Assembly (NCBI GenBank): GCA_026996985.1
Contig: JALWJR010000061.1
Coordinates: 1-12,136 of the forward strand
Direction of reading: 5' to 3'
Source: Candidatus Kaiserbacteria bacterium
GTDB taxonomy: Bacteria; Patescibacteriota; Minisyncoccia; Phycocordibacterales; UBA2100
Length of the DNA: 12,136 bases
The notes beneath the pieces were generated by a model. It was given only the letters and a program-made list of their open reading frames with translations, was not told the DNA's origin and searched no databases. Positions 5,591-10,899 of this stretch are shown here, in pieces (position 1 is the stretch's first letter; every line of letters begins with the position of its first letter). Position numbers and translations under genes: made by a program.

Positions 5591-6802
5591 TTAAAATGCG
5601 TTTCCCAAGGAATATATTGGTGCTATCATTGCAATTGCAAAGAAACCGACCGCTCCTCCAACCAAAAGCATTAAAAACGGCTCCACAATCGTGGACATGT
5701 CTTTTGTCTTTTGTTCCACTTCTTCCTCATAAAAACTTGCGATTTCTTCTAATAACTCAGATAAAGAACCGGTTTCTTCTCCAACCGCTATTATCTCCGG
5801 AACCAAAGCCGGAAACAGATGTTCTTTTTTTTCAAATGACTCATGCAATGGCGAGCCTTTTTCAACGGAGATGGCGGCTTTTGCAAGTACCGCTTTGTGA
5901 TAGTGGTTTTGCAACACCTCTCTGGTTATGTTTAAAGATGATATAAGATCAACCCCGGAGGATAAAAGAGAAGAGAGAGTTCTTGCCATAAAAGCGGCAT
6001 TTGATTCTTGAGAGATGGTTTTTATTGCGGGCAAATGTATAGCCAGATAATCAATAAATTTTTTGCCATGCTTAGATTTTGGAAGAAAAACTAAAAATAA
6101 GACAAATCCAAAAATGAAAAGAGTTGTAATAATCAAGTGTTCGCGCATGAAGTTAGATGCTATTATCACTGCTTGAGTACTTTTAGGAAGTTCAGCATCA
6201 AGTTCTTGGAAAATGTCAGCCAGGGTGGGAACCACTTTTATCATCATTAAAATACCGATACCCACAATTGTTGTCAGAATAATTGAAGGGTAAATCATGG
6301 CACCTTTTATTTTCTTTTTTAGTTTGTATGAACGTTGCAGTTGGTCTGACACTCGTTTAAGTGCTTCCGGCAAGTTTCCGGATTCTTCACCGGCTTTTAC
6401 CATTGAAACAAAAAGATTGGAGAAAATGTTTGGAAAACGCGCCATGGAAGAGTGCAGTGGACTTCCATTTTCCACATCTGATTTTATCTCACTCAAAACC
6501 TTTTTGAATTTTGGGTTTTTGCTTTGTTTTATGGAAACTTCAAGAGCGCGTGAGACGGAAAGTCCGGCGCCCAACATGGCTGACAGGTTGTTTGCAAAAA
6601 TCATCTTTTCCTTTTCCGGCACGGAAGAGAGTCTGGCATTCCAATAAGCAAACGAAAAAACTTCTTTTTCAAGATCTGAAACCGATATAAGCTTTCCGCC
6701 TTCTTTGCGAATCATTTTGTACAGTTCGAAACGGTTTTTGGCTTTTACCGTTGCCACATATTTTCTTCCGTCTTTTACGGCGGTATAGCGAAATGTTTTC
6801 AT
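5591..6802 (-). CDS. pilC: Type IV pilus inner-membrane platform protein (PilC/GspF family)
   Basis: A complete 403-aa type II secretion F-family protein, of the usual length of about 400. It sits in the inner membrane and couples the PilB motor to pilin insertion. Two T2SSF repeats are visible. The first (about 64-190) has ANNLSAMLGAGLSVSRALE and VKAGEESGNLPEALKR. The second (about 268-395) has ARTLSSLLSSGVDLISSL and AVGEETGSLSELLEE. Membrane segments are at about 168-192, 223-241 and 374-396, with the classic tail VEPFLMLLVGGAVGFFAIA. The N-terminal 50 residues are the small cytoplasmic domain starting FRYTAVKDGRK. The ATG has an extended -10 element 6 nt upstream and no Shine-Dalgarno sequence. 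The prepilin-like gene follows after 9 nt. Confidence 0.95.
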   Translation of the reverse strand: MKTFRYTAVKDGRKYVATVKAKNRFELYKMIRKEGGKLISVSDLEKEVFSFAYWNARLSSVPEKEKMIFANNLSAMLGAGLSVSRALEVSIKQSKNPKFKKVLSEIKSDVENGSPLHSSMARFPNIFSNLFVSMVKAGEESGNLPEALKRVSDQLQRSYKLKKKIKGAMIYPSIILTTIVGIGILMMIKVVPTLADIFQELDAELPKSTQAVIIASNFMREHLIITTLFIFGFVLFLVFLPKSKHGKKFIDYLAIHLPAIKTISQESNAAFMARTLSSLLSSGVDLISSLNITREVLQNHYHKAVLAKAAISVEKGSPLHESFEKKEHLFPALVPEIIAVGEETGSLSELLEEIASFYEEEVEQKTKDMSTIVEPFLMLLVGGAVGFFAIAMIAPIYSLGNAF

Positions 6803-6808
6803 GAATTT

Positions 6809-6817
6809 ATTTTAACA
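6809..6817 (-). promoter_or_regulatory. Extended -10 promoter of pilC, leaderless layout
   Basis: On the minus strand, TGT-TAAAAT (TGn plus a 5/6 -10) and then AAATTC and the ATG. With 6 nt between the -10 and the ATG, transcription should start at or beside the A of the start codon. No good -35 is seen. The layout matches pilB. Confidence 0.5.
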
Positions 6818-6892
6818 TGTCAAGGAAAAGCCGAAAGAGACGTTTCCACTTTTCACTCTTTTACTGTTGCATAAAAATGGTAATCTTTAAAT

Positions 6893-7885
6893 ATGAACTC
6901 CAGAGAAGATAAGCTAATCCAGCGCATAAGCAGGCAAGAGCGCCAACACGCAAGAAGGCAACCGAGAGAATTTGAGTTTGAAGACGTGTATAAGCATTTT
7001 TTGGATAGTTTTAGGAAACCTGAGTATATGATCAGGGGCACGGAGTTCCAAGACGTTTACAATAAGGAGCAGTTGACAGAATATTTTCAAAGGTTAAACG
7101 AGGCCAAAGCAGGTTTTAATGAGCTCAGTTGGATTAAGCAACAAAACATTAAACTAGCCACTATTTTTGAGGGGATAATGGTTGAGTTTAGTGAACTTGG
7201 AAATTGGCTTGGTGAAGATGTAAAGGTTGTAAAGACACTGGCCTATGATGATATTATAAACGGTATTGATTTATATGTGCAAGGCAGAGAATACAAGGAT
7301 GAAAATGGAGAAACTGTTCCGGAAGTTTTGTTTGGAATTGATGTAACATACACTTGCAATTTAAATGACACAAGAAGGTTGGAGAAAAAACTTCAAAGAA
7401 TAGCTAACAAAATTAAAGGAGGTGTTCCCAAATTAAGAAACGGAGTACAAATGCGAGAATATTTGCCCCATGTTGATTTTTACAGAGATTTGTTTACAAA
7501 AGAAGCACGCCCGGGTATTTACATGCCCGGTTTTGTGGTGTTTTTGCGGAAATCTACGGTAGAGGAGCTTGCCAGGGCTTACAAAAACGGTGAGCGTTCA
7601 AAATTAAGCAGTCACCCCGTTCAAAAAGATATACTTCAACAGATATATGCCCAAGCAACCGCAATGGCGGACTGGGCTGAAGTTAACCCTGCATCTGTTC
7701 CTGATGAGATTAAAGCTGATATAGCACGTATCAGATATAGAATTTTGAAAAGAATTGAAAAAATGCAGGACAATTTTGATTTCTCAGCCACAACAGATAG
7801 CACGATGATTGTCTTAGATTTATTACAAAAAATTTACTCTTTGGATGATAGGCCACGTTTTTCTTCCGTCCCATCTACTCACTGA
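6893..7885 (+). CDS. Conserved-looking hypothetical protein, possible PD-(D/E)XK-like fold
   Basis: A 330-aa soluble protein not recognised with confidence. It has no signal peptide and no membrane segment. The N-terminal 85 residues are charged and helical (rich in Arg, Gln and Glu). The central part has an acidic pattern, EGIMVEFSELGNWL (93-106), YDDIINGIDLYV (118-129) and FGIDVTYT (147-154), followed by a basic helix RRLEKKLQRIANKIKGG (161-177). The spacing of E93/E98, D120, D126 and D150 on predicted strands recalls the PD-(D/E)XK nuclease core, but the E-x-K element is replaced by D-V-T, so activity is uncertain. Residues 185-320 are mostly helical. The gene is on the plus strand between two minus-strand pilus genes, and its last 11 bases overlap the 3' end of pilB. 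No Shine-Dalgarno sequence precedes the ATG, which lies 6 nt after a weak extended -10 (TGG-TAATCT, 6878-6886). A role in pilus biology is not shown by anything but location. Confidence 0.75.
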   Translation: MNSREDKLIQRISRQERQHARRQPREFEFEDVYKHFLDSFRKPEYMIRGTEFQDVYNKEQLTEYFQRLNEAKAGFNELSWIKQQNIKLATIFEGIMVEFSELGNWLGEDVKVVKTLAYDDIINGIDLYVQGREYKDENGETVPEVLFGIDVTYTCNLNDTRRLEKKLQRIANKIKGGVPKLRNGVQMREYLPHVDFYRDLFTKEARPGIYMPGFVVFLRKSTVEELARAYKNGERSKLSSHPVQKDILQQIYAQATAMADWAEVNPASVPDEIKADIARIRYRILKRIEKMQDNFDFSATTDSTMIVLDLLQKIYSLDDRPRFSSVPSTH

Positions 7886-9617
7886 CTACTCTTAGAACTT
7901 CGTCTATTGAAGTTAACCCTTGCACAACCTTGAAAACCCCGTCTTCAAGCATTGTAAGCATCCCTTCTTTTTTTGCTTGTGCTTCTATTTTATCTGTCGG
8001 CGCCCCTGACAAAATAAGCTCTTTAATGGCGGGCGATACTTGCAAAACCTCTTGAATTCCTCGCCTGCCTTTAAATCCGGTCGGACAAGAGGGGGATTGT
8101 TTGCTTCTGTAAAATTTGACACTTTTCCATGAAGTTTTGGGTGAGATTATTTTTTCTTCTTTTAACGCTTTCAGGACGCGCTTAAGGTCAACCAGCTCAT
8201 CCAACGCTTCAAGCTCTTTGTGTGTGAGTTTGTATTCTTCTTTGTTGGGGCACAGAAGGCGCACAAGCCTTTGTCCCACAACAGCCTGCAGGACACTTGC
8301 AAGCAAAAACGGTTCAACTCCCAAGTCAACCAAACGCGCAACAGCCCCGGCGGCGGAGTTTGTGTGCAGTGTTGATAAGACCAAGTGTCCCGTCAGCGCG
8401 GCATTTACCGCAAGAGATGCAGTTTCTTTATCCCTGATCTCACCAACCATGATGATATCCGGGTCTTGGCGAACAAGCGCTCTGAGCCCTGTTGCAAAAG
8501 TAAATCCTATCTCGGGTTTAACTTGAGTTTGGTTTACCCTGGGCATTTGATATTCAATCGGGTCTTCTATTGTTGAAATATTCACCTCGGGAGTATTTAA
8601 AATATCCAAGATAGTGTAGAGGGTTGTTGATTTACCCGAGCCTGTCGGACCTGTTACCAAAATAAGACCTGTTTTTTTGCGAGTTGCATCGTGGACTCTC
8701 TGCAGGCCGGTACCGTGAAATCCTAAAGAGTCCAACGTAAAGCCGGAAACATCTTCTCTTAAAAGACGCATAACAACTTTTTCTCCGTAGAAAGTTGGCA
8801 GTACGGAAACACGGAAGGAGACCCTGTCCCCGTCCGTCTCTATCTTAAAACGTCCGTCCTGAGGAAGTCGCTTCTCATCAAGTCTCAGATTTGATAAAAC
8901 TTTTATGCGAGCCACGATCGGTGTTGTCGCCGCTTTTGTTAGTTTCATTGCGTCATGTAAAACACCATCTATTCTGTATCTGACAATTAAAGCGTTTTCA
9001 TGCGGTTCAATATGAATATCTGACGCATTTTGCACTATCGCATGCTTTAGGAGCGCGTCAACTATTCTGACTGCCGGAATTGCCTCGGCAACCTTTTTTA
9101 AGTTTGAGCTGTCGGCGGCATCCAAAGACAAATCTTCCAAATTTTTACTTGCCAAGGATATTATCTCTCCAAGTTCGTCTTTTAATGATTTTTGATAAAG
9201 TCTCAGGGCGTATTTTATTGAATCGGCATCGGTAAGGCGCGGTAAAATTTTGAGTCGGGTTTTCTTTTTGATAAAGTCAATGGCCGCCAAATCATCGGTA
9301 TCAAGCATGGCAACTTCAAGTGTATCTCCCTCCTGTCGGTAAGAGATTATATTGTGTCTTCGCGCTATCGGCTCCGGTATAACAGCAAGTGTATCCGGCT
9401 CTATTTTCATTTTTTTCAAGTTCACAAAAGGAATACCCAGGATATACGCGTAACTTCTTCTCAAATCATCTTCATCTATGTGCCCTTTTGAGATCAACAG
9501 TTCACCAAGAGGAATATCTTTTTTCAACGACTCTTTTTCAATGGCTTCAAAATCTTTTTTTGAAATAAGCCCGGAGTCAATCAAAAACTCTTTAAGTTGC
9601 TGTTGGTTTATATACAT
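7875..9617 (-). CDS. pilB: Type IV pilus extension ATPase (PilB/GspE family)
   Basis: A 580-aa secretion ATPase that powers pilus assembly as a cytoplasmic hexamer. Seen: the N-terminal GspE/MshE-like domain (about 1-150, with LGELLISKGHIDEDDL and YILGIPFV), then the ATPase with SDIHIEPHE (199-207), Walker A GPTGSGKS (323-330), the Asp box STIEDPIEY (348-356), Walker B DIIMVGEIRD (387-396) and the His box HLVLSTLHTN (411-420). The late zinc-binding region normally has two CxxC pairs. Here only one Cys of each pair remains (C456 in LLCPNKEE, C511 in PSCPTGFKGRRG). An in-frame upstream ATG at 9755 would add 46 residues. It is rejected because that extension runs through the promoter and a terminator hairpin. 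The ATG at 9615-9617 begins MYINQQQLKEFLIDSG, as expected for the family, and lies 6 nt after a perfect TATAAT. Confidence 0.96.
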   Translation of the reverse strand: MYINQQQLKEFLIDSGLISKKDFEAIEKESLKKDIPLGELLISKGHIDEDDLRRSYAYILGIPFVNLKKMKIEPDTLAVIPEPIARRHNIISYRQEGDTLEVAMLDTDDLAAIDFIKKKTRLKILPRLTDADSIKYALRLYQKSLKDELGEIISLASKNLEDLSLDAADSSNLKKVAEAIPAVRIVDALLKHAIVQNASDIHIEPHENALIVRYRIDGVLHDAMKLTKAATTPIVARIKVLSNLRLDEKRLPQDGRFKIETDGDRVSFRVSVLPTFYGEKVVMRLLREDVSGFTLDSLGFHGTGLQRVHDATRKKTGLILVTGPTGSGKSTTLYTILDILNTPEVNISTIEDPIEYQMPRVNQTQVKPEIGFTFATGLRALVRQDPDIIMVGEIRDKETASLAVNAALTGHLVLSTLHTNSAAGAVARLVDLGVEPFLLASVLQAVVGQRLVRLLCPNKEEYKLTHKELEALDELVDLKRVLKALKEEKIISPKTSWKSVKFYRSKQSPSCPTGFKGRRGIQEVLQVSPAIKELILSGAPTDKIEAQAKKEGMLTMLEDGVFKVVQGLTSIDEVLRVVSE

Positions 9618-9623
9618 AAAAGT

Positions 9624-9632
9624 ATTATAGCA
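9624..9632 (-). promoter_or_regulatory. Extended -10 promoter of pilB, leaderless layout
   Basis: On the minus strand, TGC-TATAAT is a perfect extended -10, followed by ACTTTT and the ATG. The predicted start of transcription is at the A of the start codon. A -35 is at best TTGTGG (3/6), as usual for extended -10 promoters. A DnaA-box-like nonamer starts 24 bp further upstream. Confidence 0.65.
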
Positions 9633-9652
9633 TGTTAGGGTACACCACAAAC

Positions 9653-9661
9653 TTATCCACA
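9653..9661 (+). promoter_or_regulatory. DnaA-box-like nonamer TTATCCACA
   Basis: A perfect TTATCCACA, followed by GTT as at 695-706. It lies between the leftward pilB promoter and a rightward promoter (9663-9690), in a position suited to affect both. Binding by DnaA is not shown. Confidence 0.5.
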
Positions 9662-9662
9662 G

Positions 9663-9690
9663 TTGACTGAAAAACCAGTTTGTATAAAAT
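9663..9690 (+). promoter_or_regulatory. Plus-strand promoter upstream of the hairpin cluster
   Basis: TTGACT (-35, 5/6, 9663-9668), a 16-nt spacer and TAAAAT (-10, 5/6, 9685-9690). The start site would be near 9697. No protein gene follows on this strand for 700 bp, but a plus-strand terminator does at 9792-9816. Confidence 0.5.
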
Positions 9691-9723
9691 AGTCGGCAGA
9701 CGCTCGGGATGCTCCCGAGCCTC

Positions 9724-9753
9724 AAAAAAGCCCCGCCCCTTCGGGGGCGGGGC
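9724..9753 (-). terminator. Strong GC stem-loop with T6 on the minus strand
   Basis: A perfect 10-bp stem GCCCCGCCCC (9730-9739) with GGGGCGGGGC (9744-9753) and a TTCG loop. On the minus strand it is followed by six T (A9724-A9729). It would stop any minus-strand readthrough before pilB. On the plus strand there is no T run. Confidence 0.7.
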
Positions 9754-9791
9754 ACAGAAAGAGTTTAGATCTTTTCTTGCTGTTTTTTCAC

Positions 9792-9816
9792 AGAGCCCAA
9801 CGCGGGCTCTTTTTTT
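9792..9816 (+). terminator. Plus-strand intrinsic terminator
   Basis: A perfect 7-bp stem AGAGCCC (9792-9798) with GGGCTCT (9804-9810), a 5-nt loop, then a run of seven T (9810-9816). On the minus strand no T run follows directly. No plus-strand protein gene ends here, which supports a plus-strand RNA. Confidence 0.75.
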
Positions 9817-9821
9817 CATTT

Positions 9822-9858
9822 CAAAAACCGAGCCCTAAGCTTTGCTTAGGGCTCGGTT
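9822..9858 (-). terminator. Intrinsic terminator of the Excalibur gene
   Basis: A perfect 15-bp stem AACCGAGCCCTAAGC (9826-9840) with its complement at 9844-9858 and a 3-nt loop. On the minus strand it is followed by TTTTTG. It lies about 40 nt past the stop of the Excalibur-domain gene. Confidence 0.8.
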
Positions 9859-9860
9859 AT

Positions 9861-9896
9861 CTAAAATATACTTTGTGTTATTTGGGAACAGATCTA
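9861..9896. repeat. Partial copy of the palindromic element end
   Basis: These 36 bases align without gaps to 2951-2986, the right end of the palindromic element, with 30 of 36 identical. The core ACTTTGTGTT and TGGGAACA are unchanged. It lies between the Excalibur stop codon and its terminator. Only one end is present, so it is either a solo end or a decayed copy. Confidence 0.65.
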
Positions 9897-9897
9897 T

Positions 9898-10284
9898 TTA
9901 ATTTTTCGGCAAATTCTCGCAAGCTATTCCGTCTTTGTCACCATCAAGCCTGTTTACATCTTTCCCCAATGCAAGACACTCTTCCATCTTCTCTTGCGCT
10001 TCTTGTTGAGTGGCGAAGTCATCGCAGTTGTATACATCTTTGGCCTTGTCACCGCAAGCGTCACCCAGAGTCTCTCCCGTAAGATTTCCTTTTGCATCTC
10101 TTTGCATTTGAGCTTCTTTTAATGATTTTCCGGATAGCAGAGCGCCAAGATCAAAATCTTTGTTGCTTATCTCAAGCCCCAATGCGCCAAGCAACACCAC
10201 AATTACAACACCCAGCAGACCTTTTGCGAATTTTCTTTTTGGTGAACCGCTAAAATCCGTAGCTTTTTTCAATATATCTTGCAT
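9898..10284 (-). CDS. Membrane-anchored Excalibur calcium-binding domain protein
   Basis: A 128-aa protein with a basic N-terminus (KRKFAKG), one membrane helix at about 22-39 (GLLGVVIVVLLGALGLEI), a linker, and a C-terminal Excalibur domain at about 83-125. That domain is recognised from YNCDDF (85-90), a helix with EAQEKMEECLALG, and the closing DGDKDGIACE (114-123), a D-x-D-x-D-G calcium-loop motif. Cys at 77, 87, 103 and 122 suggest disulfides, so the domain is probably outside the membrane. Excalibur domains occur at the end of extracellular proteins and near nucleases; their exact role is unclear. A 26-aa membrane peptide gene ends 10 nt upstream on the same strand. A terminator follows. 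Confidence 0.85.
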   Translation of the reverse strand: MQDILKKATDFSGSPKRKFAKGLLGVVIVVLLGALGLEISNKDFDLGALLSGKSLKEAQMQRDAKGNLTGETLGDACGDKAKDVYNCDDFATQQEAQEKMEECLALGKDVNRLDGDKDGIACENLPKN

Positions 10285-10294
10285 AGTCTATTTT

Positions 10295-10375
10295 TTAAAT
10301 TGTAAAGTAAAGATACACAGCGACCGCAAGCAATACGACAATTATCGCTATACGAATCTTTTTGTTTTTAATCAT
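10295..10375 (-). CDS. 26-aa single-helix membrane peptide
   Basis: A small ORF, MIKNKKIRIAIIVVLLAVAV followed by YLYFTI and a TAA. Three lysines and an arginine near the start and then about 16 hydrophobic residues form one clear membrane helix with a positive-inside N-terminus. It lies 10 nt upstream of the Excalibur gene in the same direction and downstream of a minus-strand extended -10 (10421-10429), so it would be the first gene of a two-gene unit. No Shine-Dalgarno sequence is seen. It could be a chance ORF, but the helix-like composition in a compact operon makes it worth annotating. Confidence 0.5.
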   Translation of the reverse strand: MIKNKKIRIAIIVVLLAVAVYLYFTI

Positions 10376-10420
10376 AGGCGTGTTTTATTTGTAAATTTAT
10401 GGTACGATATACCTATTAGA

Positions 10421-10429
10421 AGTATAACA
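10421..10429 (-). promoter_or_regulatory. Extended -10 promoter for the membrane peptide/Excalibur unit
   Basis: On the minus strand, TGT-TATACT (TGn plus a 5/6 -10), with a start site near 10414 and a leader of about 40 nt. The plus-strand TATAAC (10423-10428) upstream of the DUF2853-like gene overlaps it, so the two divergent promoters may share or compete for the same bases. Confidence 0.45.
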
Positions 10430-10436
10430 TATAAAT

Positions 10437-10757
10437 ATGACTACAAAAGAAGAAATGAAGGAGAAGTACGTCGCTCAACTGCAAGAGATTGGAGTCCCTG
10501 TTGACGATGAACTTCTTGACTGGGTTATTGACCGCGTTGGGCCGGCGAATTACACCGCAGATGGACAGTTGGTGGCCTGTGGCGATGAAGATGAAAAGAA
10601 GCGTGTATTTTCCGGTTTTGTCGGTGACGAGCTGGAAGAGACCGATGAGGAAAAAGGCATGCAAGCGATAGACGATGTTTGCGAGCAACTCTCCGGAGTA
10701 AATCGCAAATACCGCGCGGTTGTGTACTATCTGTTGGCCAAAAAGTACGGTAAATAA
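10437..10757 (+). CDS. DUF2853-like small acidic protein
   Basis: A 106-aa acidic cytoplasmic protein without membrane segments. It fits the DUF2853 pattern as remembered: an N-terminal MKEKYVAQLQEIGV helix, LLDWVIDRVGPANYTADGQLVACGDEDE (26-53) with the typical D-x-x-L-V-x-C, then KKRVFSGFV, and the closing NRKYRAVVYYLLAKKYGK (89-106), the most characteristic part. The function of this family is unknown. Its length matches the family (about 100-115). The ATG has no Shine-Dalgarno sequence and lies 8 nt after TATAAC, so a nearly leaderless mRNA is possible. It stands alone, with a strong terminator directly after it, and diverges from the Excalibur unit. Confidence 0.8.
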   Translation: MTTKEEMKEKYVAQLQEIGVPVDDELLDWVIDRVGPANYTADGQLVACGDEDEKKRVFSGFVGDELEETDEEKGMQAIDDVCEQLSGVNRKYRAVVYYLLAKKYGK

Positions 10758-10760
10758 AAA

Positions 10761-10801
10761 ATCAAAAACACCGAGCGCTTTATGCGCTCGGTGTTTTTGA
10801 T
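10761..10801. terminator. Strong terminator after the DUF2853-like gene
   Basis: An 18-bp perfect inverted repeat (10761-10778 with 10784-10801), loop TTTAT. The GC core is CACCGAGCGC with its complement, flanked by A5 and T5. It starts 3 nt past the stop codon. It is symmetric and could act both ways, which would also shield nusA. Confidence 0.88.
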
Positions 10802-10813
10802 TGTCAGCAGATA

Positions 10814-10841
10814 TTGCAAATTTTTGGATTGATTGTATAAT
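10814..10841 (+). promoter_or_regulatory. Promoter of nusA
   Basis: TTGCAA (-35, 4/6, 10814-10819), a 16-nt spacer and a perfect TATAAT (10836-10841). The start site would be near 10848, giving a leader of about 48 nt before the first nusA ATG. Confidence 0.65.
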
Positions 10842-10857
10842 AGTGGAACTGTTTGCA

Positions 10858-10899
10858 ATGGAGACCGGCAGAAGCCGGTTATTTTTATTCAATAAATGA
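10858..10899 (+). other. Possible 13-codon leader ORF upstream of nusA
   Basis: ATG at 10858 opens METGRSRLFLFNK and ends with TGA at 10897-10899. The stop overlaps the first nusA ATG (10896-10898) as ATGA, the classic layout for translational coupling. The ORF reads straight through the terminator-like hairpin at 10864-10879. No Shine-Dalgarno sequence is seen. It may be chance in such a short leader. Confidence 0.3.
10864..10889 (+). promoter_or_regulatory. Terminator-like hairpin in the nusA leader (possible attenuator)
   Basis: Stem ACCGGC (10864-10869) with GCCGGT (10874-10879), an AGAA loop, then TATTTTTATT. It lies between the nusA promoter and start codon, so it would end some transcripts before nusA. 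NusA itself stimulates such terminators, so feedback control is an attractive inference. The T run is interrupted, so termination would be partial at best. Confidence 0.45.

Larger units (their letters stand above)
9697..9816 (+). ncRNA. Candidate structured small RNA, about 120 nt
   Basis: This stretch is bounded by a plus-strand promoter and a plus-strand intrinsic terminator and has no ORF of note. It would fold into hairpin GCTCGGGA (9702-9709) with TCCCGAGC (9713-9720), then a 10-bp GC-only stem (9730-9739 with 9744-9753) closed by a UUCG tetraloop, then a weaker AAAGA/TCTTT hairpin (9757-9775), then the terminator. It does not resemble 4.5S, 6S, tmRNA or RNase P RNA as far as can be judged by eye. 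The alternative is that it is only a cluster of terminators, since the GC stem has its T run on the minus strand. Confidence 0.35.

Noticed and set aside
9618..9755. An in-frame N-terminal extension of PilB from the ATG at 9755.
   Set aside because: It would translate the perfect extended -10, the DnaA-box-like nonamer and part of a terminator hairpin. The added residues (Arg-, Cys- and Trp-rich) do not fit the family, whose N-terminus matches the start at 9617.
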